DNA of 64,000 nucleotides from Comamonadaceae bacterium (GCA_027483665.1 JAIXUC010000012.1:19799-83798), one strand, 5' to 3'. Positions 19,914-31,189 are shown, counted from the first letter of the stretch. Notes: generated by a model not told the origin, from the sequence alone. Made by a program: numbers and translations.

Positions 19914-21683
19914 ATGAAAGCCTCTCAGTTCTTCATTTCCACCCTCAAAGAAGCCCCTGCTGATGCAGAAGTTGTGAGCCATCGCTTGATGATGCGCGCC
20001 GGCATGATCAAGAAGCTCGGGGCTGGAATCTACAACTACATGCCGCTGGGTTTGCGGGTGATCCGCAAGGTCGAAGCCATCGTGCGAGATGAGATGAATC
20101 GGGCTGGGGCGGTGGAGCTGACGATGCCCGTCATACAGCCAGCAGAGCTTTGGCAAGAGACCGGGCGCTTCGAGAAGATGGGGCCAGAGTTGCTGCGCAT
20201 CAAAGACCGCCATGAGCGCGACTTCGTGGTTCAACCGACCAGCGAAGAGGTGGTGACAGACATCGCGCGCCAAGAACTGCGCAGTTACAAGCAGCTGCCC
20301 AAAAACTTCTACCAGATTCAAACCAAGTTCAGAGACGAGCGCAGGCCACGCTTTGGCCTGATGCGCGGGCGTGAGTTCATCATGAAAGACGCCTACAGCT
20401 TTGACAAGGACATGGCGGGTGCCAAGCAAAGCTACGCCATCATGGCGCTGGCCTACAGGCGCATCTTTGATCGCTTTGGTTTGAACTATCGTGCAGTAGC
20501 GGCGGACAGCGGCGCCATCGGTGGCGACCTCAGCGAGGAGTTCCAGGTGATTGCGGCCACCGGCGAAGACGCGATCGTCTATTGCGCGCAAAGCGACTAC
20601 GCCGCCAATTTAGAGAAGGCCGAATCTCTGGCGCCGCAAGCCGCCCGGCCTTCAGCAATGCAAGCCCTGCAGAAGACGGCCACTCCTGGCAAAAGTACTT
20701 GCGCCGAGGTCGCCGAGTTGTTGGGTCTGCCTTTGCAACGCACCGTGAAGTCACTGGTGTTGGCAACTGAATCGCAGGCCGTAGAAGGCGAATCCAAAGG
20801 CGCTCAGATCTGGTTGTTGCTGCTTAGGGGCGACCACGACATGAACGAAGTCAAGGTTGGCAAGCTGCCAGGCATGGAAGCCGGTTTCCGATTCGCAAGC
20901 GTCCCGGAAATTGAAGCCCACTTTGGCAGCAAACCTGGCTACTTGGGACCCATCGGCATGAAGCGTCCAGTAACCGTCGTGGCCGACCGAGACGTGGCCG
21001 TCATGGCCGATTGGGTGTGCGGTGCCAACGAAGAGGGCTTTCACATGACTGGCGTCAACTGGGGCCGCGACTTGGCGGAGCCTGCATTGATCGCCGACAT
21101 CCGCAACGTGGTCGCAGGCGACCCTTCGCCCGATGGCAAGGGACCGCTCGCGATTGAGCGCGGTATCGAAGTAGGGCATGTGTTCTACCTTGGCACCAAG
21201 TACAGCCGCGCCATGAATGCCACGTTTCTCGACGAGCACGGCAAACCGCAATTCATGGAGATGGGCTGTTACGGTATCGGCGTCAGCCGTCTGCCCGCGG
21301 CTGCAATCGAACAGAACCATGACGAGCGCGGCATCATTTGGCCCGATGCTTTAGCGCCTTTCACTGTTGTTTTGTGTCCTATCGGTATGGACAGGAGCCC
21401 CTTGGTCAAAGAGGCTGCGCAAAAGCTCTACGAGTCGCTACTTGCAAGAGGCGTGGATGTCCTGCTCGATGACCGGGGCGAGCGCCCCGGAGCCATGTTT
21501 GCCGACTGGGAGCTCATTGGGGTGCCGCATCGTTTGGTTATTTCGGACCGCGGTCTCAAGGAAGGCCAGATGGAGTACCAGCACCGCAGAGCGCATGCAC
21601 CGACGCCTGTCGCTGCTGATGAGGCGCTGGCTTTTATCTCGCGAGAGTTGGGACTGCTCGACAAGACGGGTCTGCCTGTCTGA
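19914..21683 (+). CDS. proS: Prolyl-tRNA synthetase
   Basis: ProS charges tRNA-Pro. The 589-residue bacterial-type product has class II motifs (motif 2 [17 protein letters not shown] with the invariant Arg, motif 3 GIGVSRL) and an inserted YbaK-like editing domain at about 230-390 that hydrolyses Ala-tRNA-Pro, then an anticodon-binding domain. The ATG at 19914 starts the standard [16 protein letters not shown]-terminus; an upstream Met at 19863 overlaps the rppH promoter region and is less likely. Confidence 0.97.
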   Translation: MKASQFFISTLKEAPADAEVVSHRLMMRAGMIKKLGAGIYNYMPLGLRVIRKVEAIVRDEMNRAGAVELTMPVIQPAELWQETGRFEKMGPELLRIKDRHERDFVVQPTSEEVVTDIARQELRSYKQLPKNFYQIQTKFRDERRPRFGLMRGREFIMKDAYSFDKDMAGAKQSYAIMALAYRRIFDRFGLNYRAVAADSGAIGGDLSEEFQVIAATGEDAIVYCAQSDYAANLEKAESLAPQAARPSAMQALQKTATPGKSTCAEVAELLGLPLQRTVKSLVLATESQAVEGESKGAQIWLLLLRGDHDMNEVKVGKLPGMEAGFRFASVPEIEAHFGSKPGYLGPIGMKRPVTVVADRDVAVMADWVCGANEEGFHMTGVNWGRDLAEPALIADIRNVVAGDPSPDGKGPLAIERGIEVGHVFYLGTKYSRAMNATFLDEHGKPQFMEMGCYGIGVSRLPAAAIEQNHDERGIIWPDALAPFTVVLCPIGMDRSPLVKEAAQKLYESLLARGVDVLLDDRGERPGAMFADWELIGVPHRLVISDRGLKEGQMEYQHRRAHAPTPVAADEALAFISRELGLLDKTGLPV

Positions 21684-21694
21684 AGGGCGGATCG

Positions 21695-22390
21695 GTGGCC
21701 CAGCATTTGAATCGCCGACGCTGCCTGTGGGGGGCATTGGCCCTTTCGGTTTGGCCGTCAGAGTGGGCATATGCGGGCGGCCAGCTTGAAGAACCGCTGG
21801 CAGACTCCGTGCGCACGGCGTTGAGCTCAGCCATCGCTAATGCGGCGCCGCCTGTGCCCGAGTTCAGCAGCACCGAGGCGCGATTGCACTATCTCCGTTG
21901 GCTGGGGGCTATGAGCCCCCTGCTGGCGTCCAGAAAGTCAGACTGGACCACCCGAAAGGAATTCCTTCAGACGGTCTGGTACGAGAGCCGGCGCGCAGGG
22001 TTGGACACTGCGCTGGTGCTCGGTCTCATTCAGGTGGAAAGCGCCTTTCGAAAATTTGCAGTCAGCAGGGTAGGTGCGCGCGGCTACATGCAAGTCATGC
22101 CTTTTTGGACGCGCGTCATCGGCGACGGTGATGCCAGCCGCTTGTTTCACATGCAGACCAATCTGCGCTTCGGCTGCGTGATCCTGCGCCACTACCTGGA
22201 CCGCGAACGAGGCGACCTGTTTTTGGGGTTGGGTCGCTACAACGGCAGTCGAGGACGAGCCGAGTACCCGAGCGCAGTCTTTGCAGCCCAAAAGCGATGG
22301 GTGTTCAAGGAAGAAGCGCCCGCTTTGAATCCAGCTCCGCCGACTCTCACACCGGCCGCTCCCGGTGGAACCAGCCGCAGCCCGTCCTAG
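21695..22390 (+). CDS. Lytic transglycosylase (SLT domain)
   Basis: A 231-residue exported peptidoglycan lyase. Seen: a signal-like hydrophobic N-terminus (CLWGALALSVWPSEWAYA), then an SLT domain with the catalytic Glu115 in GLIQVESAFRK and the following GARGYMQVMPFW and GRYNGSRGR motifs. The start is GTG at 21695, 11 bases after proS, so it is probably co-transcribed. The C-terminal 25 residues are rich in Pro and Ala. A role in wall turnover is inferred from the family. Confidence 0.88.
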   Translation: MAQHLNRRRCLWGALALSVWPSEWAYAGGQLEEPLADSVRTALSSAIANAAPPVPEFSSTEARLHYLRWLGAMSPLLASRKSDWTTRKEFLQTVWYESRRAGLDTALVLGLIQVESAFRKFAVSRVGARGYMQVMPFWTRVIGDGDASRLFHMQTNLRFGCVILRHYLDRERGDLFLGLGRYNGSRGRAEYPSAVFAAQKRWVFKEEAPALNPAPPTLTPAAPGGTSRSPS

Positions 22391-22410
22391 CAAACTCAGG
22401 GCTCGAGGAT

Positions 22411-23418
22411 CTACTGCAAGAAGCCGATGCGGCTGCGCGCTCCACCAGACTTGGGCAAGTCATCCACCTCGACGGCAACATGGCTGTGCAGGCGGGCGTT
22501 ACCAAACCCGGTCATGATCGCTCGACGCATTTCCCGTGGGGCCAAGGCCGACAGCACATCGAGCACATCGTCACTGGGCTGATCGGAAAAGTGTTTGCCC
22601 CAGTCGTGGTCGCGCCGAATGCCTTGGTAGAGCTGGCGGGCGATGTCTCTGGCCTGCTCGGGCGTAGGCGCCTCGATCTCGAACACATTCATGCGGTTCA
22701 TGATCGGCTCTGGAATGGCGCGGGCGTCGTTGGCGGTGGTGACCCAAATCACTTGGCTCGCATCGATGGCCACCTCAGCAAACTCATCCACGAAGCTGTG
22801 CGCGGTGTCATGCTCCAACAGGCTGTACAGCGCGCCGAGGGGGTCGTACTGCGCGTCAGCGCTGGCTTTGTCAATTTCGTCGACGACGATCACCGGGTTC
22901 GCGTATTGCCCATTCACGATGGCGTCGAAAACGCGTCCGGGCTTGGCGCCTTTCCACTGCGATGAGGAGCCCGACAGCAGCCACCCCGCCGTCATGGAAC
23001 TCATGGGTACCAAACTCATTCCGGTACCCAGCAGATCCGCCACGCGGCGTGCGAAATGGGTTTTACCTATTCCGGGCGGGCCGAGCAACAGCATCGGCGT
23101 GACTTCCAAGCCGTCGCTGCTGTCTTGGCTCAACGCCACATGGCGGCGGATATCGTCGAGGGCGCTGGTGAAGTTGGGCATCTCGCCGTAGAGCCCAGCC
23201 ATGTCTGGAACACCGGATGGCTTGACCTGAAAGCGCTGCGGCCCCCGCTCCAACATGCGCTCGTAGGTGGCGCGCAAATTCTCGTGTTCCCGATCCGGCA
23301 GTTTGCCCAGTTTGCGCTCCACCTCTTGTGGTTGAAACACCTGCCGCACATTGGCAACAGGGATGCGGAATGCTGACTCAGAACCTGGGGACCAGGGCAC
23401 CACATCGCTGGAAGGCAT
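22411..23418 (-). CDS. Lon-like AAA ATPase without protease domain
   Basis: A 335-residue AAA+ ATPase. Seen: an N-terminal helical part (residues 1-75), Walker A GPPGIGKTH near 115-122, Walker B VIVVDEIDKAS and an NRMNVFEIEAPT sensor stretch with Arg. The sequence is closest in style to the ATPase module of Lon, but there is no Ser-Lys protease domain. Function is unknown; it could be a remodelling chaperone. It converges on the transglycosylase gene with only 20 bases between. Confidence 0.75.
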   Translation of the reverse strand: MPSSDVVPWSPGSESAFRIPVANVRQVFQPQEVERKLGKLPDREHENLRATYERMLERGPQRFQVKPSGVPDMAGLYGEMPNFTSALDDIRRHVALSQDSSDGLEVTPMLLLGPPGIGKTHFARRVADLLGTGMSLVPMSSMTAGWLLSGSSSQWKGAKPGRVFDAIVNGQYANPVIVVDEIDKASADAQYDPLGALYSLLEHDTAHSFVDEFAEVAIDASQVIWVTTANDARAIPEPIMNRMNVFEIEAPTPEQARDIARQLYQGIRRDHDWGKHFSDQPSDDVLDVLSALAPREMRRAIMTGFGNARLHSHVAVEVDDLPKSGGARSRIGFLQ

Positions 23419-23499
23419 GCATCGCTCCTTGGGATAGGGACGATTTCATTCAAGCATAAACAGTGCCCGGCTTCAACCGGGGCGGCCCCGCCTTCAGTT

Positions 23500-23826
23500 T
23501 CAGGCCTTCATCCGATCGATCGTCTGCTGCAACTCACCCGACTCATACATTTCCATCATGATGTCGGAGCCCCCGATGAATTCACCCTTGACGTAGAGCT
23601 GGGGGATGGTCGGCCAGTTGCTGTATTCCTTGATGCCTTGGCGCACAGCATCGTCTTCCAGCACGTTGACTGTCGCTATCTGCTTGGTATCCACCCCGCA
23701 AGCCTTCAAGATTTGCACCGCGCGGCCGGAAAAGCCACACATGGGAAAGCTTGCTGTGCCTTTCATGAACAACACCACGTCGTGGGTCTTCACCAGTTGG
23801 TCGATACGCTGTTGGGTGGGGTCCAT
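23500..23826 (-). CDS. grxD: Monothiol glutaredoxin GrxD
   Basis: A 108-residue monothiol glutaredoxin with the CGFS active site at Cys30 ([12 protein letters not shown]) and the glutathione-binding [16 protein letters not shown] motif. Such proteins carry and pass [2Fe-2S] clusters, often with BolA. It is downstream of prmC and prfA on the same strand, an order common in Burkholderiales. Confidence 0.96.
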   Translation of the reverse strand: MDPTQQRIDQLVKTHDVVLFMKGTASFPMCGFSGRAVQILKACGVDTKQIATVNVLEDDAVRQGIKEYSNWPTIPQLYVKGEFIGGSDIMMEMYESGELQQTIDRMKA

Positions 23827-23881
23827 GTCTTTACTCCTGTGGCTTGAACGGCGCGTTCGCGGCGTTTCTTTGGTTGGGTGA

Positions 23882-24766
23882 TTATTTCACTGGCGCTTTG
23901 CGTCCACCGCTGCAGCGGTGGATGCCTGCAAGGTCGTCACGGCCTTGCACCTCCACCAGGCCAGCGGCCTTGAGCCTGTCGCAGACACCTGCGCCTTGCT
24001 CATGCCCATGCTCCAGCAGCAGCCATGCGCCATCGCTTAGGTGGTTCGCAGCACCATCGATGATGGCGTGCAGATCGGCCCAGCCGTCTTCGGCCGCTAC
24101 GAGGGCCCCTCTGGGTTCGGCCCATAAGGCGGCCAAGTGCGGGTCGCTGGCTGCAATGTAAGGCGGGTTCGATACGACGAGGTCGAAGACCCCACTCGTA
24201 GCTGCCCACCAATGACCAAGAGAGAAGCTGACCGACAACCCGCATGCATTAGCGTTGGCGCGCGCCACGTTCAGGGCATCTTCGCTCTGATCGACCGCAT
24301 GCACATCGGCATGCGGCAGTTGTTTTTTGATAGCCAAGGCAATCGCACCGCTGCCAGTGCCCAGGTCCAGCACGCGGGGCGGGGCTGCAAGGTTCGCGGC
24401 GCTGTCGGCAGAGGCGACTGGCGCACCCGAAGAAAGTAACTCCAAAACCCAGTCCACCAAGGTTTCGGTGTCGGGCCGGGGCACCAGCACCCGACAGTCC
24501 ACCATCAGATTCAAACCGTAGAAAGCTTGCTCGGCGGTGATGTATCCCAAGGGCTCACCCGCATGCCACCGCTTCAGGCTGTGCTCCCAGCGCTGCTGGA
24601 CTTCAGCGCTGGGCATGGTCTCGCCGTTTGCCATCAGCCAGGCGCGTTGTGTGGCAGCTCGACCGAGCGCATGCAGCATCAGTTGCTGCGCCTGCAGACG
24701 CGATAGTCCCGGGCCAACTGCCTGCGCCATCAGCGCATCCAGTGAGCTGCCCCTTGCCTCAGACAT
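23882..24766 (-). CDS. prmC: Release-factor glutamine methyltransferase PrmC
   Basis: PrmC methylates the glutamine of the GGQ motif in release factors RF1 and RF2. The 294-residue product has an N-terminal helical domain, the SAM-binding [15 protein letters not shown] and the substrate-binding NPPYIA motif. Its ATG at 24766 overlaps the end of prfA by 8 bases, so substrate and modifier are translated together. The next gene is grxD. Confidence 0.96.
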   Translation of the reverse strand: MSEARGSSLDALMAQAVGPGLSRLQAQQLMLHALGRAATQRAWLMANGETMPSAEVQQRWEHSLKRWHAGEPLGYITAEQAFYGLNLMVDCRVLVPRPDTETLVDWVLELLSSGAPVASADSAANLAAPPRVLDLGTGSGAIALAIKKQLPHADVHAVDQSEDALNVARANANACGLSVSFSLGHWWAATSGVFDLVVSNPPYIAASDPHLAALWAEPRGALVAAEDGWADLHAIIDGAANHLSDGAWLLLEHGHEQGAGVCDRLKAAGLVEVQGRDDLAGIHRCSGGRKAPVK

Positions 24767-25856
24767 GCGCCTCCGGGTCGAGCTCCTGAAGCAGTGCGTC
24801 CTGGTGTGCAGCGCGCAAGGCTTGCAAGACATCTCCCAAGTCGCCCTCCATGACGTGCGCTAACTTGTGCAGTGTGAAGTTGATGCGGTGGTCGGTCAGC
24901 CGACCCTGCGGGAAGTTGTAGGTGCGGATGCGGTCAGATCGATCACCGCTGCCGATCAAGCCGCGCCGAGTAGCCGCCTCGCGGGCTTGTCGCTCGCTGC
25001 GCTCTCGGTCCTGGATGCGCGCGGCCAGCACCTGCAGCGCCCGGGCCTTGTTGCGGTGCTGGCTGCGGTCGTCTTGGCACTCTGCAACGATGCCAGTTGG
25101 CAAGTGCGTGATGCGTACCGCAGAGTCCGTCTTGTTGATGTGCTGGCCGCCCGCACCGCTTGCACGAAAGGTATCGATGCGCAGGTCAGCGGGGTTGATG
25201 GCTACGGCTTTGGCCTCATCGGGTTCCGGCAAAACAGCCACGGTACAGGCGCTGGTGTGGATTCGCCCCTGTGTCTCGGTGCTTGGAACGCGTTGCACGC
25301 GATGCCCGCCGGACTCGAACCGCAATTGGCCGTAGGCGTGCGCGCCCTCTATTCGGAGTACGGCTTCTTTGAAGCCCCCCAGATCTGAAGGCGACTCGCT
25401 GATGCGCTCGCAGCGCCAGCCTTGTGCATCGGCGTAGCGGGTGTACATGCGCAGCAAATCGGCGGCAAACAGTGCGGCTTCGTCGCCGCCCGTGCCGGCG
25501 CGGATTTCCAAGAACGCATTGCCGGCATCCTCGGGGTCACGCGGCAACAGAAGGCTTTGCAGCTCCTGTTCCAAACGCAACAACTCGCCTTGCGCAGATG
25601 CCAGCTCGTCGTGGGCGAGTGCTGCCATCTCCGGGTCATCGGTTGCTGATATCAGGGCCTGGGCATCGGCCGCATCGCGCTCAAGCTGCAACAAGCGTTG
25701 GTGCCTTGAGACCAGATGCACGATGTCCTGATGCTCGCGCGACAGGGCCAAAAACTGGGCCATGTCAGACATCACGTCTTCGCGGGAAAGCAAAAAGTCC
25801 AGCTCTGCAGAGCGGCGTGCGTGGCGCTCCAACTGAGCGCGCAGAAAAGGCCTCAT
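24759..25856 (-). CDS. prfA: Peptide chain release factor 1
   Basis: RF1 ends translation at UAA and UAG. The 365-residue product contains the GGQ motif in [18 protein letters not shown] and the DDRSQHRNK segment of class I factors. The codon-recognition loop typical of RF1 is present before it. It lies 8 bases after hemA and overlaps prmC. Identification as RF1 rather than RF2 rests on the hemA-prfA-prmC order and the absence of a programmed frameshift. Confidence 0.95.
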   Translation of the reverse strand: MRPFLRAQLERHARRSAELDFLLSREDVMSDMAQFLALSREHQDIVHLVSRHQRLLQLERDAADAQALISATDDPEMAALAHDELASAQGELLRLEQELQSLLLPRDPEDAGNAFLEIRAGTGGDEAALFAADLLRMYTRYADAQGWRCERISESPSDLGGFKEAVLRIEGAHAYGQLRFESGGHRVQRVPSTETQGRIHTSACTVAVLPEPDEAKAVAINPADLRIDTFRASGAGGQHINKTDSAVRITHLPTGIVAECQDDRSQHRNKARALQVLAARIQDRERSERQAREAATRRGLIGSGDRSDRIRTYNFPQGRLTDHRINFTLHKLAHVMEGDLGDVLQALRAAHQDALLQELDPEAHV

Positions 25857-25864
25857 ACCCCAGC

Positions 25865-27124
25865 CTAGCGAGACTGGCGCAAAAAGAAATGTTCGATGGA
25901 GTGGCTGGCGCGCTCGCGGGCCACTTCGTCTGCCGATCGCAATTCGGCCAACGCGCCGTGCAGCATCTTCTGAGACAGGCCGCGCGACAGGGCTTCCATG
26001 ACAGCCTCCACGTCGTCGCCTCTGGCGAGCATCTTGCGCGCGCGTATCAACTCTGCGGCACGCCAGTGATCGGCCTGAGCGTGCAATTGTTGAATGAGCG
26101 GCACCGTGTCGCGCTGGTCTAGCCAGTGCATGAAGCTTTGCACCCCGGCGTCGATGATGGCCTCGGCTTGGGCCACAGCAGCCTGGCGGTTGGCGTGTCC
26201 GGTTTGCACCACGGCTGCCAAGTCGTCGACGGTGTAGAGGTAGACGTCTTGCAGCGCCTTCACTTCAGGCTCGATGTCGCGCGGGACTGCCAGATCAACC
26301 ATGAACATAGGCCTGTAGCGCCGCCGCTTGAGTGCTCGCTCTACTGCGCCCAAACCAATGATGGGCAAAGAGCTCGCCGTGCAACTGATGACAGCGTCAA
26401 ATTCGTGCAGACGGTCTGGCAAGTCCGCAAGCCGCATCACTTCGGCGTCAAAGCGCGCGGCCAAATGCTCGGCCCGCTCCAGCGTCCGGTTGGCCACCGC
26501 CATGCTTTTGGGAGCCTTGGCAGCGAAATGTGTGGCCGCCAGCTCGATCATTTCACCGGCACCAACAAACAGCACCTTGACTTCGGCCAAATCTTCAAAA
26601 AGCTGACCGGCCAAACGAACCGCAGCCGCGGCCATGCTGATGGAATGCGCGCCAATTTCGGTGGACGTGCGGACTTCTTTGGCCACAGCGAAGGAGCGCT
26701 GAAACAGCTGATTGAGCGTGGTGCCCAAGGCTCCGGCTTCGTCGGCAGCGCGCACGGCGTTCTTCATCTGTCCAAGAATCTGGGCCTCGCCCAGCACCAT
26801 GGAATCAAGACCGCTGGCGACTCTGAAGGCATGCCGTGCAGCTTGGCCGTTTTCCAGCGTGTAAGCGTGTGATCGAACCAAGTCTGTACTGACTCCGCCA
26901 CTCTTGGCCAACCAGTTCACGACTGGCTCCACATCGGACATACCGCTTGCACAATAGATTTCTGTGCGGTTGCAGGTGGAAATGATGGCGGCTTCCGGTC
27001 TAGGGGCCAGCGATTCGCGCAAACCATGCAGCGTCGGCCCCAGTTGCTCTAGGGCAAATGCGAAGCGACCGCGCAAATCCAAAGGCGCAGTCGTGTGGTT
27101 GATGCCAAGAGCCCAAACGGTCAT
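25865..27124 (-). CDS. hemA: Glutamyl-tRNA reductase
   Basis: HemA reduces glutamyl-tRNA to glutamate-1-semialdehyde, the first committed step of C5 haem synthesis. The 419-residue product starts [18 protein letters not shown] and has the nucleophilic Cys51 in [10 protein letters not shown], the NADP-binding [10 protein letters not shown] and the helical dimerisation domain at the end. An inverted repeat lies just upstream of the start. The hemA-prfA-prmC-grxD order is probably one operon. Confidence 0.97.
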   Translation of the reverse strand: MTVWALGINHTTAPLDLRGRFAFALEQLGPTLHGLRESLAPRPEAAIISTCNRTEIYCASGMSDVEPVVNWLAKSGGVSTDLVRSHAYTLENGQAARHAFRVASGLDSMVLGEAQILGQMKNAVRAADEAGALGTTLNQLFQRSFAVAKEVRTSTEIGAHSISMAAAAVRLAGQLFEDLAEVKVLFVGAGEMIELAATHFAAKAPKSMAVANRTLERAEHLAARFDAEVMRLADLPDRLHEFDAVISCTASSLPIIGLGAVERALKRRRYRPMFMVDLAVPRDIEPEVKALQDVYLYTVDDLAAVVQTGHANRQAAVAQAEAIIDAGVQSFMHWLDQRDTVPLIQQLHAQADHWRAAELIRARKMLARGDDVEAVMEALSRGLSQKMLHGALAELRSADEVARERASHSIEHFFLRQSR

Positions 27125-27141
27125 GTCTCGATTCTAGAATG

Positions 27142-27161
27142 GTGTCAACTAAGTTTGACAC
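27142..27161. promoter_or_regulatory. 7-bp inverted repeat between hemA and a small membrane-protein gene
   Basis: GTGTCAA at 27142-27148 and TTGACAC at 27155-27161 are a perfect inverted repeat with a 6-base centre, 18 bases before hemA and 60 before the divergent gene. Its right arm contains TTGACA, a consensus -35 on the plus strand, with a weak ATTTAA 17 bases further. It could be an operator over divergent promoters; the regulator is unknown. Confidence 0.4.
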
Positions 27162-27220
27162 TTGGTGTGTGAACCGGATTTAACACCGATGTTCTGTTTC
27201 TGCCAAGAGTGCGCAACCCG

Positions 27221-27484
27221 ATGAGTTTGTTCGATGTGCTTCACCATCTGGCCGCCTTCCTGATGCCAGCGGTTGCAGTGGCCATGGGTGTGAGCTTCCT
27301 GGACCGCTGGCTCACAGGCAGGAGAGCGCCTCTGCTGAAGTCCGTGGCCTTGAATTTTGCCGCGGGATCAATGGCCTTGTTCGCTGGACTTTTGGCTTTT
27401 GGCGTTGACGCCAAGATGGCCACTTACGCCTTGTTGGTGTCGGGGTGCGCAACGGCCCAATGGTGGCTTGGCCGCAGGCGATGA
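27221..27484 (+). CDS. Small predicted inner-membrane protein
   Basis: An 87-residue hydrophobic protein with about three membrane segments (FLMPAVAVAMGVSFL, SVALNFAAGSMALFAGLLAFG, MATYALLVSGCATAQWWL). It is not recognised as a characterised family. It is divergent from hemA and converges on ugpQ. Start ATG 27221 is preferred over a GTG 12 bases upstream. Confidence 0.6.
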   Translation: MSLFDVLHHLAAFLMPAVAVAMGVSFLDRWLTGRRAPLLKSVALNFAAGSMALFAGLLAFGVDAKMATYALLVSGCATAQWWLGRRR

Positions 27485-27522
27485 GCGGACGGGCTGCTGC
27501 CGATCCGGTCCGCGACGGCCCT

Positions 27523-28320
27523 TCAGTCCGACAAACTGCCCGGGCGCGGCACGAAGAAATCCACCCGGTCGGTGATGATGCCGTCGGTGCCCAAGGCCAC
27601 CAGCCGCTGCGCCGCCCAATCGTCGTTGACCGTGTAGCTCAGACAGCGCAACCCCCCGCTGTGGGCCTGCAGCACCGTTGAGGCGTCCCACAAGGCGTGG
27701 TGCGCCACCACTGCCTGACAGCCCAGCATCAAAGCTGTCTCCAGCCAGCCAGCCCTTAAGTTCTCAAGAAGCAGTCCTCGAGGCAGGTCGGGCGCTGCGG
27801 CCTGCGCAGCAGACAGGGCCTCTGAAGAAAATGAGGTCAACAAAGGCTTGATCCGCTGCGCCGCCCACCATGCAGCCGCGGCCTGTGCCACCACTTCGCC
27901 AGTCAGCGCCTCGGTACCCGGTGTCGGCTTGATCTCGATGTTCAGGTAGACCGCATTGGCCAAGCACCAGCGCGCTACCGCCTCCAAGGTCGGCATAGGC
28001 TCACCGGCCCACTGAGGTGAATGCCAGCGGCCAGCGTCCAGTTGAGAAAGCACGGACCACGGGTGATCACCCGCTATGGCGCTTTGGCCAGCGCCGATTC
28101 TCTCGCGGGCGTTGGTGGTGCGCGGCAAGGTGGCGTCGTGCAACAGAAAAGGAACGCCATCGGCGCTCAGCTTCACATCGCACTCGAACATGCGGTATCC
28201 CAACGAGGCACCATGCCGCATGGCTGCCAAGGTGTTCTCGGGTGCCAGCTTGCCAGCGCCTCGGTGCGCAATCCAGGCGGGATAGGGCCAGGGCGGCAGA
28301 TCGGACTTGAGCGCACTCAT
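27523..28320 (-). CDS. ugpQ: Glycerophosphodiester phosphodiesterase UgpQ
   Basis: UgpQ splits glycerophosphodiesters into glycerol-3-phosphate and an alcohol in the cytoplasm. The 265-residue product has the GDPD motifs IAHRGAGKLAPENT (general base His and Arg), ECDVKLSADGVPFLLHD and EIKPTPG. It starts 11 bases after ugpC as the last gene of the ugp operon, so imported diesters would be cleaved at once. No signal peptide is seen, in line with the cytoplasmic form. Confidence 0.93.
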   Translation of the reverse strand: MSALKSDLPPWPYPAWIAHRGAGKLAPENTLAAMRHGASLGYRMFECDVKLSADGVPFLLHDATLPRTTNARERIGAGQSAIAGDHPWSVLSQLDAGRWHSPQWAGEPMPTLEAVARWCLANAVYLNIEIKPTPGTEALTGEVVAQAAAAWWAAQRIKPLLTSFSSEALSAAQAAAPDLPRGLLLENLRAGWLETALMLGCQAVVAHHALWDASTVLQAHSGGLRCLSYTVNDDWAAQRLVALGTDGIITDRVDFFVPRPGSLSD

Positions 28321-28331
28321 CGTGTGCAGCC

Positions 28332-29357
28332 TCAGAGCCTCTTGCCAGTGCTGGTGTCGAACCAATGCAAGCGTTCCGACTTGGGGCGAATGCGCAGGGT
28401 GTCGCCCACGCTGGGCGCGGGCAAGGATTCATCGGTACGCACGATCAGCGCGTCTGAGCCCAAGCGCCCGTAAACCAGGCGCTCTGCACCCAGCAATTCA
28501 ACGGCGACCACCTCCATGGGCCAGCCGTTGCCGCCGCTTGTCAGCACCTCGATGTGCTCTGGGCGAATGCCCAAAATCTGGCCCGCTGGTCCGCCGAAGT
28601 CCGCATTGGGCGCGGCGCGCAGCAGGTTCATGGGGGGCGATCCAATGAAGCCAGCCACAAAGGTGGAAGCCGGTGCGTTGTAAACCTCTTGAGGCGTGCC
28701 GAACTGCTCCATCACACCGGCGTTCATGACGATCATGCGCTGGGCCAAGGTCATGGCCTCGACCTGGTCGTGGGTCACAAACAGCGAGGTGATGCCCAGC
28801 TCTCGGTGCAATTTCTGGATCTCCAGACGCGTCTGGGCGCGCAGCTTGGCGTCCAGGTTGGACAGCGGCTCGTCGAACAAAAAGACCTGAGGCTGGCGCA
28901 CGATGGCGCGGCCCATCGCCACCCGTTGGCGCTGGCCGCCCGACAGCTCGCGGGGCTTGCGCTGCAGCAACTGCCCAATCTCGAGCTTGCGGGCCGCCTC
29001 GGCCACCCGCGCCTGGACTTCGGCTTTCGGTACCGATCGGATCTTCAGGCCGTAGGCCATGTTCTCGAACACACTCATGTGCGGATACAAAGCGTAGTTC
29101 TGGAACACCATCGCGATGTCCCGTTCAGCCGGGTCGACGTTGTTGACCACGCGCTCGCCAATCAGGATGTCGCCGGCGGTGATGGCCTCAAGCCCGGCCA
29201 CCATGCGCAGCAAGGTGCTCTTGCCACAGCCAGACGGACCGACGATGACAACGAACTCACCGTCGGGCACTTCGGCTGACAGGTCGTGGATGACCTTCAC
29301 TGCCGATTTTCCAGTGCCATAACGCTTGGCCACGTTGCGAAAGCTGAGAGAAGCCAT
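28332..29357 (-). CDS. ugpC: Glycerol-3-phosphate ABC transporter ATPase UgpC
   Basis: The ATPase of the UgpBAEC importer for sn-glycerol-3-phosphate and glycerophosphodiesters. The 341-residue product has Walker [10 protein letters not shown] at 40-48, signature [14 protein letters not shown], Walker [14 protein letters not shown], the switch His (THDQVEAM) and a C-terminal TOBE-like MalK-type regulatory domain. It follows ugpE by 29 bases and precedes ugpQ by 11. Confidence 0.95.
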   Translation of the reverse strand: MASLSFRNVAKRYGTGKSAVKVIHDLSAEVPDGEFVVIVGPSGCGKSTLLRMVAGLEAITAGDILIGERVVNNVDPAERDIAMVFQNYALYPHMSVFENMAYGLKIRSVPKAEVQARVAEAARKLEIGQLLQRKPRELSGGQRQRVAMGRAIVRQPQVFLFDEPLSNLDAKLRAQTRLEIQKLHRELGITSLFVTHDQVEAMTLAQRMIVMNAGVMEQFGTPQEVYNAPASTFVAGFIGSPPMNLLRAAPNADFGGPAGQILGIRPEHIEVLTSGGNGWPMEVVAVELLGAERLVYGRLGSDALIVRTDESLPAPSVGDTLRIRPKSERLHWFDTSTGKRL

Positions 29358-29386
29358 TCAGGTCGTGCCTTGCTGCAGAAAGTGTT

Positions 29387-30286
29387 TCATTTCTCGGTGT
29401 CCACCAAGCCCTTGACGAACCAGCGGCGCATGAGGATCACCACCAGCGCAGGTGGCAGGACTGCCAACAGCGTGGTCGCCATGACGTGCGGCCAGTTGGT
29501 CACGCTCGCATCTGTAGAGATCATCTTGGTGATGCCCACGACGATGGTATCGAGCCGGTTTTCAGTCGTGATCAACAGGGGCCACAGGTACTGGTTCCAG
29601 CCATAGATGAACAGGATCACCGCCAAAGCTGCGATGTTGGTGGCCGAAAGCGGCAGTACCACGTCCTTGAAGAAGCGCAGAGGCCCTGCGCCGTCGATTC
29701 GTGCAGCCTCGACGAGTTCGTCCGGGATGGTCAGGAAGAATTGCCGGAACAAAAGTGTGCCGGTGGCACTCGCGATCAACGGCAGGGTCAGACCGGTCAT
29801 GCTGTTGATCAAACCCAGGTCGCTCATGACCTGGTAGGTGGGCAGTATGCGCACCTCCACCGGCAACATGAGCGTGATGAAAATCATCCAGAAGAAGAAC
29901 ATCCGCCCCGGAAACTTGAAGAACACCACCGCGTAGGCCGAAAGAATCGACACGGCGATCTTGCCCCCCGTGATGATCAGCGCCATGAGCAGGCTGTTCC
30001 ACATCATCTGCCACGCAGGCGGCGACAGGTAAGTGCCCCGCGTGCCGTTGGTGAGCACCTCGAGGAAGTTGGCTGGGCCGTGCGAGCCCGGCAGGATCGC
30101 CATCGGCGCCTGCACGACGTCCTGCGCTGTCAGCGTTGACGCGACGAACGCGATGTACAACGGAAACGCGGTGATGGCGATGCCCACCCACAGGATGGCA
30201 TGCGGCAGCCAGTCCATCGGCGCCGCCTGTGGCGCATGCGTGCCCTCGGAAGAGCTTGCTGGCCGATCGGCCGCGGGGCGTGTCAT
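29387..30286 (-). CDS. ugpE: Glycerol-3-phosphate ABC transporter permease UgpE
   Basis: A 299-residue inner-membrane permease with six hydrophobic segments and the EAA loop [18 protein letters not shown] that docks to UgpC. The N-terminus has a soluble Ala/Ser-rich extension of about 25 residues ([14 protein letters not shown]), so an internal start at [10 protein letters not shown] (near 30217) is possible. It follows ugpA by 18 bases. Confidence 0.93.
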   Translation of the reverse strand: MTRPAADRPASSSEGTHAPQAAPMDWLPHAILWVGIAITAFPLYIAFVASTLTAQDVVQAPMAILPGSHGPANFLEVLTNGTRGTYLSPPAWQMMWNSLLMALIITGGKIAVSILSAYAVVFFKFPGRMFFFWMIFITLMLPVEVRILPTYQVMSDLGLINSMTGLTLPLIASATGTLLFRQFFLTIPDELVEAARIDGAGPLRFFKDVVLPLSATNIAALAVILFIYGWNQYLWPLLITTENRLDTIVVGITKMISTDASVTNWPHVMATTLLAVLPPALVVILMRRWFVKGLVDTEK

Positions 30287-30304
30287 GTGGCTGGCCTGCG
30301 CTGC

Positions 30305-31189
30305 TCAGTTGTAGTGAACACGCTTCTCGATGAAGCGGAACTGGATCATGGTCACGATAACGACGATGGCCATCAGCACCACGGACTGGGCTGCCGAGCT
30401 GCCGAGGTCAAGGTTCTGAATGCCATCCTTGTAGACCTTGAACACCAGCACCTCCGTGGCGTTGGCAGGCCCGCCCTGGGTGATGGCGTTGATCACGCCG
30501 AAGGTGTCGAAGAACGCGTAGACCAAGCCCACGACGAGCAGGAAGAAGGTGGTGGGCGAAAGCAAGGGAAACACGATGGTCCAGAACCTTCGCATCGGCC
30601 TGGCACCGTCGATCGACGCTGCCTCGAGCAAGCTCTTGGGAATAGCCTGAAGCCCGGCCAGGAAGAACAGGAAGTTGTAGGCCACCTGCTTCCAAGCCGA
30701 GGCCACGATCACCAGCGACATCGCATCGCCGCCATCGAGTGCCGGATTCCAGTTCACACCCATCGCTTTCATCCACCAAGCCACGATGCCGATCGACGGG
30801 TTGAACATGAACAGCCACAACACCCCCGCCACTGCAGGCGCCACCGCGTAAGGCACGAGCATGGCCGTGGTATAGCCGACCGAACCCTTGATGACGCGGT
30901 CGGCCATCACCGCCAACAGCAGCGCCGGCACCATGGCCAGGACAGTGACTGCGAAAGCAAAGTAGAAGGTCCGCCACACAGTTTCGAGGTAGGCCGGGTC
31001 CTCGAAGAGCAACCGGAAGTTCTCCAGCCCCACAAAGCGCACAGAGTGACCGAACGGGTCCTGCTGCAGCAGCGACATGTACAGCGCCTGTCCGCCTGGC
31101 CAGAAGAAAAAGACAAGCGTGATCGCCAACTGCGGCGCTAGCAGCAAGTAGGGAAGGCCCTTCTGGGGGAAGACGACCTTACGTTCCAT
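30305..31189 (-). CDS. ugpA: Glycerol-3-phosphate ABC transporter permease UgpA
   Basis: A 294-residue inner-membrane permease paired with UgpE. It shows six hydrophobic segments starting [18 protein letters not shown] and the EAA loop [18 protein letters not shown]. It lies 137 bases downstream of ugpB on the same strand; this gap has no gene and may hold an mRNA-stabilising hairpin that keeps the binding protein in excess. Confidence 0.94.
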   Translation of the reverse strand: MERKVVFPQKGLPYLLLAPQLAITLVFFFWPGGQALYMSLLQQDPFGHSVRFVGLENFRLLFEDPAYLETVWRTFYFAFAVTVLAMVPALLLAVMADRVIKGSVGYTTAMLVPYAVAPAVAGVLWLFMFNPSIGIVAWWMKAMGVNWNPALDGGDAMSLVIVASAWKQVAYNFLFFLAGLQAIPKSLLEAASIDGARPMRRFWTIVFPLLSPTTFFLLVVGLVYAFFDTFGVINAITQGGPANATEVLVFKVYKDGIQNLDLGSSAAQSVVLMAIVVIVTMIQFRFIEKRVHYN

